Assembly (NCBI GenBank): GCA_024642205.1
Contig: JAHEBQ010000026.1
Location: 1 to 64,000, forward strand
Length of the DNA stretch: 64,000 nt
Origin: Planctomycetaceae bacterium
GTDB lineage: Bacteria > Planctomycetota > Planctomycetia > Pirellulales > Pirellulaceae
Reading direction: 5' to 3'
Shown one piece after another: positions 53,286-63,179 of this stretch. The first letter of the stretch is position 1, and each line of letters starts with the position of its first letter. The position numbers and the translations under genes are program-made. The notes beneath the pieces are model-generated. The model worked only from the letters and a program-made list of their open reading frames with translations, ran no database searches and had not been told where the DNA came from.

Positions 53286-55148
53286 CTAGAACTTCCGCAA
53301 ACTTGTTTTCACCACTCCCTGTTCCTCGTTATCCACGTTCATCGAGGTGATTTTCCAGGCATCGTCACGGAGTTGAACCTGGAAGGTTGCGTCATACTTG
53401 TTTTCGCGCTCGTGGATGTGGCCCCAATGTTCGATTGTTCCGATCAGGTTCCACTTGCATCGATATCCAAAACCCGGGGCAGCATCTTCAACGCCGATCG
53501 ACGTACCCGTTTTTTGGCCTTCCAGTAAATTGACTTCGTTGACCCGGGCGATGGCCCCGCCTTGCTCTTTGACCTTTAGGCTCTGATTGATGTCGAGATA
53601 GAGTTTCCTCAATAATTCGCCATCAACGCTTTTTGCCAATGCGTCATACACGTCGCTTTCCTTATGGTAATCGAATGCACGAAACATGTTTTTGTGAAGC
53701 TGCGAGAAAACCTGCGTGGCGTCGTCGTCGGGGAGCTCAAAAACCGGTGCCTTGGCAAAAGGATTGGGGACTTCAAATGGCATCAGGGCGGTGGTGAAAA
53801 ATCCTGCGATCCCGCAAACACAGGCCATCGCCAGAGCCACTTTCCATTTGATGTTGAGCAACAGACTCGAAAACAGGACAAGCACTGCCAATCCGATCAA
53901 TCCAATCGTGACCCCCGGTAATCTCATGAGTGGCGGTTTGAGTGCGTCGACGTCGATGGTTGCCGAAACGCCAGTAATCGCTGGCAACGGCTCTCGGTTC
54001 GGTTCGTTCCAACGATACGTGTTGTCCTGCAGGAACATTGAAAACTGCGTCTTTTCGATCCTGTCGTATGCGAACACGACTGCGTCGACCGACTTGATCA
54101 CGTTGTTGAATTTGTCCCACACGACTTCCACTGTCGCCGGTGGTCCTTTGGTGCTGTACGACATGATGATGCCGACACGACCACTGGCCATACTGACTTT
54201 TCGCTTTTCTGCTTGGACGGCAAAATCCCGCAAATCGAGCCCGTAGAAATCGACGCGGTCGAAAACCGGCTGGACTTCCACCGAATCGATCGTGACCGGG
54301 TTGCCGATCGAGAAATAGGCCTTGATTTTCTCAGCCGCTGCCACCTGCTCGTCGACCTCAAGAAAGCTCGGGTCAGCTCGATCAATTTCCATCAAGGTCG
54401 CCAAAGTTGCCAACGGGATGAGCACCTCGTGACGGACTTCGTACGCCGTAATGTAGATAAACGAGTACACGCTGCTGTAACTGGTGATCCCGAGAGTTTT
54501 CTCGCGCTGTTCTTCAAACCACTTTTCCCATTCCTTTTCCGAAGCGTCCGTCGAAAGGATCGGCTTGTCCCAGTCAAACCGAAACGTCTCTGGCATGGCT
54601 GGCTTCATCATGTGCATGTAAGGCGTGTCGGAACCGGCTTGCTTCAGCAGGATCTTTAGCTCGGACGGGAGCAACGCTCCGTCGGCAACCATGTCCTGTT
54701 GAACCGTGATGAACTCGGGCGGCTGCTTGTAATTGAATTCTATCACGAAACCCATCGGGTAATTCATCAGCGTCCCGGCTTTGATTCCTTCTTCAGGAAT
54801 TTCAATGTTGACAATTTCGGTAATCCTGGGGTTCATCAATTCACCACTGGCGTCGCGAACCGTGATTTTTTCGGCGAGGTATTTTGCATGATCTTTGGTT
54901 GCGTCAAGCAGCTCTTCGCTGTCATACATTCCATCTTCCAGGGCTTCCACGCCCTGCAGTAATTCCAGGTCTTCCGCGAAACACTTGAGCCGCATCGTAA
55001 TCCGGGTACGAGTGACGTAAATATCGGCTTCGACAACGGAAACTGGGTGAATGGTCTCGCCGTTGAATGCGGCAAGCGTCTCGCCAACACAGGCAACGAA
55101 AAGCCCTATCGTGATCAGAAGGTGTATTGATTTCATGACTGATTTCAT
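53286..55148 (-). CDS. Large exported membrane-anchored protein of unknown function
   Basis: 620 residues from ATG 55148 (AGG at -9) or ATG 55136; the 735-residue ORF has an extra 115 residues without a plausible start. A signal peptide (IHLLITIGLFVACVGETLAAF) precedes a 430-residue extracytoplasmic region rich in beta-strands. Two adjacent helices follow (GVTIGLIGLAVLVLFSSLLLNI and VALAMACVCGIAGFFTTALM), then a C-terminal domain of about 160 residues (FRAFDYHKESDVYDALAKSVDGELL ... ENKYDATFQVQLRDDAWKITSM) that looks like an NTF2/TIM44-like fold. I recognise no family. It is convergent with the AtuA gene and divergent from argS. Confidence 0.75.
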   Translation of the reverse strand: MKSVMKSIHLLITIGLFVACVGETLAAFNGETIHPVSVVEADIYVTRTRITMRLKCFAEDLELLQGVEALEDGMYDSEELLDATKDHAKYLAEKITVRDASGELMNPRITEIVNIEIPEEGIKAGTLMNYPMGFVIEFNYKQPPEFITVQQDMVADGALLPSELKILLKQAGSDTPYMHMMKPAMPETFRFDWDKPILSTDASEKEWEKWFEEQREKTLGITSYSSVYSFIYITAYEVRHEVLIPLATLATLMEIDRADPSFLEVDEQVAAAEKIKAYFSIGNPVTIDSVEVQPVFDRVDFYGLDLRDFAVQAEKRKVSMASGRVGIIMSYSTKGPPATVEVVWDKFNNVIKSVDAVVFAYDRIEKTQFSMFLQDNTYRWNEPNREPLPAITGVSATIDVDALKPPLMRLPGVTIGLIGLAVLVLFSSLLLNIKWKVALAMACVCGIAGFFTTALMPFEVPNPFAKAPVFELPDDDATQVFSQLHKNMFRAFDYHKESDVYDALAKSVDGELLRKLYLDINQSLKVKEQGGAIARVNEVNLLEGQKTGTSIGVEDAAPGFGYRCKWNLIGTIEHWGHIHERENKYDATFQVQLRDDAWKITSMNVDNEEQGVVKTSLRKF

Positions 55149-55496
55149 TGAGACCTGGTTTTTTGCCCTCAAACGGACGTCCTCCTCGTCGGGAAGACGG
55201 TGGAGCGGTTTTTTTGTCTGGCAGGTGAGTATCCGGTTTCGACTTCTTGTCATCGAACTTCGTGACCAAAGTTGCTTCATCTCAGACCGGGTCTCCATTA
55301 AGCATACCCTTGAGGGATCGGATTGGGCAAACGGACGTTGTAACATGCGTCGATGAATCGGGACCAACCTTCGCCTTGCGGTTGGCGACTTTCCGGTAAA
55401 CCCAAGTCCGATTGCGGAGAAACCTGTTTTCTGTGAAATTTGTTTCATACACGCGTCGTTGCGGCTTCGCCCAAGCTCCCATTTTTTCGACAAGAC
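55149..55496. other. Divergent intergenic region before argS
   Basis: The longest ORF of the leftward gene and the longest argS frame overlap here, but neither extension has family sequence. The promoters of both genes are expected in it; I see no clear element. Confidence 0.4.
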
Positions 55497-57452
55497 ATGA
55501 ACGCACTTTCTGAGATCAAATCCAGGTTTTCCTCCGTACTTTCAGAATTTGTCGACGATCCGACGGAATTGCTGAACATGATTCGGCCGGCTGGCGACCC
55601 AAAATTCGGTGACTACCAGGCAAACTGTGCCATGCCGATGGGAAAACGACTGGGTAAATCGCCGCGAGAAATCGCCGCAGAACTGGTAAATCGAGTCTCG
55701 CTGGATGATTTTTGCGAAACTGTCGAAATCGCCGGCCCGGGTTTTATTAACTTGACGCTCAAGGACGATTGGATCAAGCAGATTCTGACAGCCGCCTTGC
55801 TCGACGATCGCCTGGCGATTGCGAAAGTAGCAAATCCAAAGACGTTTGTCGTCGATTACTCTTCGCCCAACGTCGCCAAACCGATGCATGTGGGCCACAT
55901 TCGTTCGACGGTCATCGGCGATGCTATTTCCAATGTCCTCCGTTTTGTCGGTCACGATGCGATCTCTGACAATCACCTTGGTGACTGGGGCACGCAGTTC
56001 GGCATGATCATTTACGGCTATAAACATTTCCTTGACAGAGAAGCCTACCGAACCGCACCTGTCACTGAACTTGGCCGATTGTACAAGCATGTTCGCAAGT
56101 TGATTGACTATCATGCCGCAGTTGCCCAACTCCCGGAAGCGGAAGCCAAACTCGCTGAATTGAAAACTACGCTTGCAGAACTGGTATCGAGGGAACCGTC
56201 GGGCGACAAGAAAGAGGATAAACAACACAACAAGCAGATCAAACTCCTGTCTGACAAGATTGCGGAACATGCGGAACGCATCGAGAGCCTGATGGACAAA
56301 GTCAATGAAGTCAAAAATACACCGGACCTGAAATCGCAGTCCGAACGACATTCCGGGATTAACCAGGCTGTTCTTCTGGAGACCGCGGCTCTTCACGAAG
56401 GTGATGAGACAAACAAGAAGCTCTGGGAGGAGTTCCTGCCGTATTGCCGCCAGGACATCCAGAAGATGTACGAACGACTGGGGATCAAGTTTGATTACGA
56501 ATTAGGCGAGAGTTTCTACCACGAAGAACTGGCCAACGTCGTTTCCGATCTGGAAGCCAAGGGATTTACGAAGGAAAGTGACGGAGCCATTTGTGTGTTC
56601 CTTGATCACCACGACGCACCGATGATCATACAAAAGCGCGACGGGGCTTACTTGTATGCGACAACTGACCTGGCCACGATCAAATACCGAATCGATCATT
56701 TCAATGCCGACGCCTGTTTGTATGTGGTCGACCACCGCCAGTCAGAGCACTTCGAGAAATTGTTCGACGTGGCGAAACTGTGGGGATACGGAGACGCGGA
56801 ACTCACCCATGTTGCGTTTGGCACCGTGATGGGGCCGGATGGCAAACCCTACAAGACGAGGTCGGGTGATACGGTTGGATTGGCCGGACTACTGGATGAA
56901 GCCGAAAGCCGCGCTCTTGAAATCACCCGGAATCAAAACCCGGACTTGCCCGATCAGCGACACAAAGAAATCGCAACCGTGATCGGAATTGGTGGGCTGA
57001 AATATGCGGATTTATCGCACAATCGAGGATCGGATTACGAATTCAACTACGACAAGATGTTGGCGCTCCGCGGAAACACCGCCACGTATCTTCAATATAG
57101 CTACGCGCGCGTCCAGGGAATTCTGCGGAAAACGGAGGCCGACGTGGAAGCGATTCGAGCCAATCCGTCGGCATTCGAGTTTGAACTCGACATCGAGCGT
57201 CAACTCGCCGTGAAATTGATTCGATTTGGCGAGGCGCTGGATGAAGTGCTCGTTGAATACAAGCCAAACTTCCTTTGCAATTACCTGTTCGAACTGTCTC
57301 AGCTGTTTGCCCAGTTTTTCGACCAATGTTCGGTGAAGGATGCCGGCTCCGAGTCGCTGAAGACCAGTCGCCTTCAGTTATGCGTTCTAACAGCCAGGAC
57401 GATCAAAACCGGCCTGGGATTACTGGGCATCGGGGTTTTGGACCAGATGTAA
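55497..57452 (+). CDS. argS: Arginyl-tRNA synthetase
   Basis: 651 residues from ATG 55497. Class Ia signatures: N-terminal Add1 domain (residues 1-110; PRPAGDPKFGDYQANCAM-like), VDYSSPNVAKPMHVGHIRSTVIGD with HVGH for HIGH, DNHLGDWGTQFGM, LYATTDLATIKYR, and FGTVMGPDGKPYKTRSGDTV in place of KMSKS, as usual in ArgS. An inserted charged helical stretch (about 215-285; ELVSREPSGDKKEDKQHNKQIKLLSDKIAEH) makes it longer than the E. coli enzyme. The C-terminal DALR anticodon domain is present. Convergent with the unknown membrane protein. Confidence 0.97.
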   Translation: MNALSEIKSRFSSVLSEFVDDPTELLNMIRPAGDPKFGDYQANCAMPMGKRLGKSPREIAAELVNRVSLDDFCETVEIAGPGFINLTLKDDWIKQILTAALLDDRLAIAKVANPKTFVVDYSSPNVAKPMHVGHIRSTVIGDAISNVLRFVGHDAISDNHLGDWGTQFGMIIYGYKHFLDREAYRTAPVTELGRLYKHVRKLIDYHAAVAQLPEAEAKLAELKTTLAELVSREPSGDKKEDKQHNKQIKLLSDKIAEHAERIESLMDKVNEVKNTPDLKSQSERHSGINQAVLLETAALHEGDETNKKLWEEFLPYCRQDIQKMYERLGIKFDYELGESFYHEELANVVSDLEAKGFTKESDGAICVFLDHHDAPMIIQKRDGAYLYATTDLATIKYRIDHFNADACLYVVDHRQSEHFEKLFDVAKLWGYGDAELTHVAFGTVMGPDGKPYKTRSGDTVGLAGLLDEAESRALEITRNQNPDLPDQRHKEIATVIGIGGLKYADLSHNRGSDYEFNYDKMLALRGNTATYLQYSYARVQGILRKTEADVEAIRANPSAFEFELDIERQLAVKLIRFGEALDEVLVEYKPNFLCNYLFELSQLFAQFFDQCSVKDAGSESLKTSRLQLCVLTARTIKTGLGLLGIGVLDQM

Positions 57453-57601
57453 CCCCCGCTATCGACCAATCCTGGATGATCCAATTCGTTGCCAGAGTTT
57501 CTTTCGATTGAACGGACGATACTCGGTACAACGACGAAGCATTGCCCTCGGTGAGCTGTTCATCTCACCAGCTGCGAAAAGCCCTCGGTTCGATTACCTC
57601 T

Positions 57602-58561
57602 TCAACCGTAAAACGAAAACGCGCACGCGGCACCCAGCAACAAAGCACCCACGCAAACGCCGATCACAAGACCCCTCGGCATCCTCCACCAGGCCAAAAT
57701 CCAACTCGCAACCAATCCGGTTACGGCGACAACGACTCCCGTGCCAACATTGATCACCGTTTGTTCCCCGGCAAACCCTGGAATTCCCAATTCGATAACG
57801 CCCGCCCGATCGCCACGAATTGCTTCGGCGAAGTATCCGATCGTCATCATGATCACCAAAGAGCTGCCCAACCCCAGTGCGAACCAGGCAAACTCCGTAA
57901 CGGTAAACAGCGAGCGAGGTGCCCGTCGAGTTCGAAATGTAATTGCTCCGTAGGCTAGCCCCAACAGTGCACCCACTGAAAGTCCACGGACAACGACAAC
58001 ATCGGTCAGCCCGTATCCTGCGGTGAATCCTCCGTAAATTGTCAAAACCAGTATGGAAATAGCGGTCCCCAGTGACATGGACCAGGCCATGTCGACAAAC
58101 CGATCTCGGCGGTTTCTGGCACTAATCCCATTCCACAACTTCAATGCCAGTCCAAGCATGAACAGCCATTTGGCGATTCGCCAACTGATGATCATCGTCG
58201 ACAATTCAACATGCTCCCGCGCCGAAGGAGACTGCCATGGCCAACGCATCGTCGGCCGGATGCCTGGACTGTGGGCACGTGGAGGATGCCAGATCGGAGA
58301 ATCTAGATCGTCGTTGCGAAGTCCAAACTTGCCGCTCCGATGATAGTTTTCTGGTTGATCGTGGTCTGGTTGATAGGAAATCCCTTCCCACGGAGGGAAC
58401 ATAATGACGTTCCCAACGAGCAACACGACCCCAAGTATGTACGCCAATCTCCCAAGCAGCCTCCGTTTGAAGCCGCGGGCCGCACGAATCTTGTTCGTAC
58501 CGTCGTCGCGGTAGAAAGAATTCGGCATTCCGGGCATCCGTTTCAAGATTGGGTCAGGCAT
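57602..58561 (-). CDS. Polytopic membrane protein of unknown function
   Basis: 319 residues. An N-terminal helix (RLAYILGVVLLVGNVIMF) is followed by a Pro/His-rich extracytoplasmic loop (DSPIWHPPRAHSPGIRPTMRWPW). About six further helices follow (AKWLFMLGLALKLW, MSLGTAISILVLTIYGGF, RGLSVGALLGLAYGAI, EFAWFALGLGSSLVIMMTIGYF, VINVGTGVVVAVTGLVASWILAW, LVIGVCVGALLLGAACAF). No catalytic motif seen. Start is probably ATG 58561 or the ATG at codon 9 or 12. Not recognised. Confidence 0.65.
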   Translation of the reverse strand: MPDPILKRMPGMPNSFYRDDGTNKIRAARGFKRRLLGRLAYILGVVLLVGNVIMFPPWEGISYQPDHDQPENYHRSGKFGLRNDDLDSPIWHPPRAHSPGIRPTMRWPWQSPSAREHVELSTMIISWRIAKWLFMLGLALKLWNGISARNRRDRFVDMAWSMSLGTAISILVLTIYGGFTAGYGLTDVVVVRGLSVGALLGLAYGAITFRTRRAPRSLFTVTEFAWFALGLGSSLVIMMTIGYFAEAIRGDRAGVIELGIPGFAGEQTVINVGTGVVVAVTGLVASWILAWWRMPRGLVIGVCVGALLLGAACAFSFYG

Positions 58562-58781
58562 AAAATACCACGACCTGAAAGGAGGTTATTCGTTCCAATC
58601 TGCAGGGTTCTTGGAAAGATCTCGAAATTGTTTAGGATTCCTTTCTGGGAATTGCGGCAGTTGATTCGGATTCAACCTGGACATTCGAGTCGCTGTGTTG
58701 GCCAGATCCCACCCTGTGCCTCGACAACGGTTGTAGGATGGGCATTCATGCCGGTGGCACGAAAGGAAACGGAGTTCGAAC

Positions 58782-59654
58782 GTGAAAACCTTGGCGGAAT
58801 CGCAAATCTTCAATCAGTTTCTCTGCGGGGATGCTGGGGACGTCGTCAGAAGGATGCCGGACCGGATGGTTGATACGGTCGTCACCAGTCCGCCCTACTA
58901 TCGGCAGCGTGATTACGGCTCCAAACAGCAAATCGGGCAGGAAATTTCCCCTGACGCTTACGTGGAACGGATGGCCGATCTGTTTCTTGAACTCAAACGT
59001 GTCGTCAAACCAACGGGCTCTGCTTGGGTGGTGATCGGCGACAAATACGACAATGGAGAATTGCTGGGAATGCCGTGGCGAGTCTGTCTGGCTCTAAAGG
59101 ATGTCGGTTGGGTTCTTCGAAGTGATTGTATCTGGCACAAACCCAATGCGATGCCTTCAAGCACAAAGTCACGTCCTACGGTTGATCACGAATATATTTT
59201 CTTTTTCAGTCATTCCAAAAAGGATTATTTCTACGATGCAGATGCCGTTCGCGAGCCACATGTGACCTTTTCCGAGCATTCAAAAATGAAAGGCGGCCGC
59301 GGGCATTTTGGCAAACGGGGGGGAACGCCCGAGAACGGAAAAAACGGCGGCGACCAGAATCTCCATGACGGTCGTTGGGATCAGGCATTCCATCCGAAAG
59401 GTCGCAACAAGCGCACCGTTTGGTCAATTCCTCTTTCCAAATTTCGTGACGCCCATTTTGCCGTTTACCCCGAATCCCTGGTCAAAACCTGCTTGAGCGC
59501 CAGCTGTCCAACCGGTGGCGTTGTATTGGATCCGTTCTCGGGAGCCGGCACAACCGCGATCGTCGCGAAGGCCTCGGGCAGAAAATTTATCGCAATCGAC
59601 TGCGTGCCGGAATATATTGATATCGCAAAAAAGCGGCTGGCAGCCAACGTCTAG
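58782..59654 (+). CDS. Orphan DNA methyltransferase, N4-cytosine type
   Basis: 290 residues from GTG 58782. Beta-class order: catalytic motif IV TSPPYYRQRDYG first, then GSAWVVIGDKYD, WHKPNAMPSSTKSRPTVDHEYIFFF, and C-terminal AdoMet motif I DPFSGAGTTAIVAKASGRKFIAID. SPPY in motif IV is characteristic of N4-cytosine enzymes, though some N6-adenine enzymes share it. An insertion of about 50 residues rich in Gly/His (HSKMKGGRGHFGKRGGTPENGKNGG) lies in the target-recognition position. No restriction endonuclease or mrr-like gene is adjacent, so it may be epigenetic or protective. Confidence 0.9.
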   Translation: MKTLAESQIFNQFLCGDAGDVVRRMPDRMVDTVVTSPPYYRQRDYGSKQQIGQEISPDAYVERMADLFLELKRVVKPTGSAWVVIGDKYDNGELLGMPWRVCLALKDVGWVLRSDCIWHKPNAMPSSTKSRPTVDHEYIFFFSHSKKDYFYDADAVREPHVTFSEHSKMKGGRGHFGKRGGTPENGKNGGDQNLHDGRWDQAFHPKGRNKRTVWSIPLSKFRDAHFAVYPESLVKTCLSASCPTGGVVLDPFSGAGTTAIVAKASGRKFIAIDCVPEYIDIAKKRLAANV

Positions 59655-59888
59655 GCGGCCCTTTCACTCAAATTTCAAACTCCAACGCAAAACATCACAA
59701 ACATGAAATCTGTCGTATCCCGGTCTTCGCTTGCGGCGTCCAGCCTCCAGGACAGGTCAAATGGCGGAAAACCAGGTCGGCAGGAATAACGGAATTGGTT
59801 GGGGATTGGAAATTTGATGGCACGTTGTGAGCATGAATTGACCTGCTTTTCCCTGTTCGTCCTAGTCCGGATCATAACGGAAAATTGA

Positions 59889-61811
59889 ATGACACTCACG
59901 ACCATCGACTACCTGATTATCGTACTCTATTTCGTCGTCATGCTCGGAATCGGATTCTGGTATCGCAGCCGGGCTGGCAAGAATATCACGGAGTACTTCA
60001 TCTCGGGTCGGTCGTTGCCGTGGTGGATTGCCGGCACTTCGATGGTTGCCACGACCTTTGCGGCAGACACGCCATTGGCGGTGGTCGGTCTAACGATACA
60101 GGATGGCATGGCCGGCAACTGGGTTTGGTGGGCGTTTGCCCTTGGCGGGATGATTACGGTATTTGTTTACTCTAGACTCTGGCGCCGGGCAGGCGTAATG
60201 ACTGACGTCGAATTGGTCGAAATGCGTTACTCGGGAAAACCAGCTGCAGCGCTTCGTGGGACACGGGCGATATATGTGGCCTTGATCGTTAATCCGATCA
60301 TCATTGGCTGGGTCACGACCGCGATGGTAATGGTGCTCAACGAAACGATACTTTACAACGTCGGCGCGAGCTCGATTGAGACCTCGCTGTTTGGTGACAA
60401 CGCATTGATGTACCGACCTTGGCTGATCATTTTTGGAACACTGGCGATGGTCGGCGTTTACGGAATGATGGCCGGCATGTGGGGAGTCGCGATTGCGGAC
60501 GTCTTGCAGTTTTGTTTCGCCATGTTTGGATGTATTGCACTGGCGTATTTGGCGGTCAATCATTTTGGCGGTGCACCCCAATTGGAAGCCAAAGTGATTG
60601 AGAACTTTGGTGACGAAGGCGCAGCCGCGTTTGATTTCATTCCCAGCCTCACGGGTGCAAATGCATGGATGCCCGTCTATGTTTTCCTGATCATGCTCCT
60701 GGTGCAATGGTGGGCCACGTGGTACCCGGGAGCCGAGCCCGGAGGAGGAGGATACGTGGTTCAGCGGATGGCAGCCTGCAAGGACGAACGGAATTCGATG
60801 CTGGCGACGCTGTGGTACCAGATTGCTCACTATTGTGTTCGGCCCTGGCCGTGGTTGATTGTTGCGTTTGCGGCGCTGGCAATGTATCCCCAACTCCGAG
60901 CTGGTGAGCTTGCAGACCGCAGTTTCAACTCGGGCGTTGGATTCCCCATGGTAATGCGCGACTTGAGCGGGCCGGGATTGAGCGGCCTGCTGATCGTGAC
61001 ATTTTTCGCCGCGTTCATGTCCACGCTCAGTACCCAGATGAACTGGGGTGCGTCCTACCTGGTCCGGGATGTCTACCAACGGTTCATGAAACCCGACGCG
61101 ACAGACAAACAGCTAACGGCGGCTTCGCGATATGCATCATTGATCGTCCTGGTCGCCGGTGCAGTGGCATCCGTTTTTATGGCGAACCTGTCGGTGGATG
61201 CGGCTTGGAAGATCTTGCTGGCACTGGGTGCGGGAACAGGCGCCGTGTTCATGCTTCGCTGGTTCTGGTGGCGAATCAACGCGTGGAGCGAGATTTCTTC
61301 GATGGTTGGCTCGCTGGTTTTTTTCCTGGCTTATGACAACGTCTTGATGTCGATTGCCGGAACCGACGAACTGGCGTCAGGAGAGATTTTCTGGTGGGGA
61401 ATCGATCCGGCACTGTCAGAGGTTAAAATGCTGACGGTCGCCATGCTGACGATTGCTTTGTGGCTGATCGTTACTTTCGTGACGCGGCCCGAATCCAGCG
61501 ACACTCTCGATGCGTTTTTCCGCCAAGTACGACCTGGCGGCCCGTTTTGGAAACCAGTTGCCGATCGCAATCCTGATGTCGTCGCGGACAAAGACGTCGG
61601 GCTTTCGATTGTTGCGGCATTGTGCGCGACCGGCATCGTTTACTCGACGATTCCGTGTATCGGCAATCTCATTTTTCAGCACTACGATCAAGCTTTGTGG
61701 TGCGGACTGGCAGCAATCGCATTTTCCACGAGCATGGTGGTCCTGTTGAAACGACTACTCACGAACTCGCCCAGGCAGCCAAGCTCAACGACCCACGAAG
61801 ATCAAACCTGA
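59889..61811 (+). CDS. Sodium:solute symporter family protein
   Basis: 640 residues with 13 or more membrane helices. It opens LTTIDYLIIVLYFVVMLGIGFWYRSRAGKNITEYFISGRSLPWW, the SSS core. TFAADTPLAVVGL follows in the first inverted repeat, and STLSTQMNWGASYLVRDVYQRFM is in the Na2-site region. The SLC5-like family uses the sodium gradient to import sugars, amino acids, organic acids or ions. Tryptophan-rich loops (QWWATWYPGAEPGGGGY) match the subgroup common in planctomycetes. Stand-alone gene; substrate unknown. Confidence 0.95.
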   Translation: MTLTTIDYLIIVLYFVVMLGIGFWYRSRAGKNITEYFISGRSLPWWIAGTSMVATTFAADTPLAVVGLTIQDGMAGNWVWWAFALGGMITVFVYSRLWRRAGVMTDVELVEMRYSGKPAAALRGTRAIYVALIVNPIIIGWVTTAMVMVLNETILYNVGASSIETSLFGDNALMYRPWLIIFGTLAMVGVYGMMAGMWGVAIADVLQFCFAMFGCIALAYLAVNHFGGAPQLEAKVIENFGDEGAAAFDFIPSLTGANAWMPVYVFLIMLLVQWWATWYPGAEPGGGGYVVQRMAACKDERNSMLATLWYQIAHYCVRPWPWLIVAFAALAMYPQLRAGELADRSFNSGVGFPMVMRDLSGPGLSGLLIVTFFAAFMSTLSTQMNWGASYLVRDVYQRFMKPDATDKQLTAASRYASLIVLVAGAVASVFMANLSVDAAWKILLALGAGTGAVFMLRWFWWRINAWSEISSMVGSLVFFLAYDNVLMSIAGTDELASGEIFWWGIDPALSEVKMLTVAMLTIALWLIVTFVTRPESSDTLDAFFRQVRPGGPFWKPVADRNPDVVADKDVGLSIVAALCATGIVYSTIPCIGNLIFQHYDQALWCGLAAIAFSTSMVVLLKRLLTNSPRQPSSTTHEDQT

Positions 61812-62045
61812 AACGATAGCAATGGAGCCCGAAACCAGGTTTCTGAATCCGCGGCTTTTCACCCGATTTAACAGTGGTATTTTTTGAAACGGCAGGGCTC
61901 AACCTGACGTAAACTATTGAATTTATCGTGTGGAATGTGCCCTTGAATTGTCGCTCAGGCACGCGATCGATCTTGGTCCCGACAACAATGTCAGCTAATA
62001 TTTCGGCTGAACATTACTCACGAAAAAATGTTTGCCAGGATTGAC

Positions 62046-63101
62046 ATGGATGTCAACACATCACCACGTATCTTGATCACTCGTCTCAGCCACATTGGCG
62101 ATTGCGTTTTGACGTTGCCAGTATTGGTTGCAGTTCGAAAGCAATTCCCGAATGCCTTCATTGCCTGGGCCGTTGAATCGCCAACTCACCGGCTGCTTGA
62201 GTTGCACCCGGATCTGGACGAACTCGTCTTGATTCCCAGGGGTTGGGCGGGACGACCAAAATGCTGGTTCGAGATTTCAAAAAAACTCAAGAGTTACCAA
62301 TTTGAAGTTGCCATTGATCCGCAGGGCATTACCAAGAGTGCCATGTTGGGCTGGCTGAGTGCAGCCCCAACGCGAATCGGCATTCGGGGGCGGTGGGGGC
62401 GTGAGCTTTCTCCTTTCCTGAATAATCGACTTGTGGAGACCAAGTCCTTGCACGTTGTCGATCGCTCGATCGAGTTGTTGGCCCCACTGGGTATCGAAAA
62501 TTGCAAGTTCAAGGACTGGCAGCCGGGACTGCCCGTTTGCCCGTACAGTCTTCGCGCGATGGAAAGCAAACTGGATCAAGGAATCATTGACTCTCGGTTC
62601 GTGTTGATTAATCCCGGTGGTAGTTGGGCTTCCAAACGTTGGGAAATGGACAGGTTCGGATCGGTGGCCAGTTACTTGAAACGACAACATGGTTTGACAA
62701 GTGTCATTGTCTGGGCCGGCGACGAGGAGCGAGAGATGGCGCAGGTGATTCACAATTTTGATGTGGACGCTTCGATTGTCGCTCCCCAAACCAGCCTGAA
62801 GGAACTGGCGGCACTGGCCAGCAAGGCACATTTTTTCCTGGGAGGCGACACCGGCCCGATGCATATCGCATCGGCTATGGGCTCTCCCTGTATCGGTCTC
62901 TACGGCACAACACGTCCGGAAGAATCTGGCGCCTATGGTCCTCATCACATCGCCATCCAAAAATGGTACCAGTCGGGGAGTTGCCGAAAGAGGCGCAATG
63001 CCGAAAACGAAGCGATGCGAGACATACTCGCCAGTGACGTATTTTCAGCTTGCGACGAGATGATCCGGTCGCAGGAAAGCCAGCAGCGATCCGCCGCTTG
63101 A
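62046..63101 (+). CDS. GT9 heptosyltransferase-like glycosyltransferase
   Basis: 351 residues from ATG 62046, preceded by AGGA at ideal distance; ATG 62028 is in frame but has no site. GT9 hallmarks: ILITRLSHIGDCVLTLPVL, VAIDPQGITKSAMLGWL, RIGIRGRWGRELSPFL, VLINPGGSWASKRWEMDRF, HFFLGGDTGPMHIASAMGSPCIGLYG. Members add heptose or related sugars to lipopolysaccharide core from ADP-linked donors. Donor and acceptor are not certain in planctomycetes. Its neighbours do not include other LPS-core genes. Confidence 0.93.
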   Translation: MDVNTSPRILITRLSHIGDCVLTLPVLVAVRKQFPNAFIAWAVESPTHRLLELHPDLDELVLIPRGWAGRPKCWFEISKKLKSYQFEVAIDPQGITKSAMLGWLSAAPTRIGIRGRWGRELSPFLNNRLVETKSLHVVDRSIELLAPLGIENCKFKDWQPGLPVCPYSLRAMESKLDQGIIDSRFVLINPGGSWASKRWEMDRFGSVASYLKRQHGLTSVIVWAGDEEREMAQVIHNFDVDASIVAPQTSLKELAALASKAHFFLGGDTGPMHIASAMGSPCIGLYGTTRPEESGAYGPHHIAIQKWYQSGSCRKRRNAENEAMRDILASDVFSACDEMIRSQESQQRSAA

Positions 63102-63179
63102 TTCGAAACGAACCAGGATTTACTACTGTCCCATTGGTCTGGCACTTCGGCGTCAGGAACACGATGGCGGACCGTCGCG

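Noticed and set aside
53080-53289. 69-residue GTG-started ORF just after the AtuA-like gene
   Set aside because: Starts nine bases after the stop codon, but has no recognisable sequence and overlaps the end of the opposing gene; could not be supported.
55542-56396. 284-residue minus-strand ORF inside argS
   Set aside because: Shadow of argS, which carries all synthetase motifs.
60090-61079. 329-residue minus-strand ORF inside the sodium:solute symporter gene
   Set aside because: Shadow ORF; the sense-strand protein is a complete SSS transporter, and the antisense translation is His/Arg/Gln-rich without domains.
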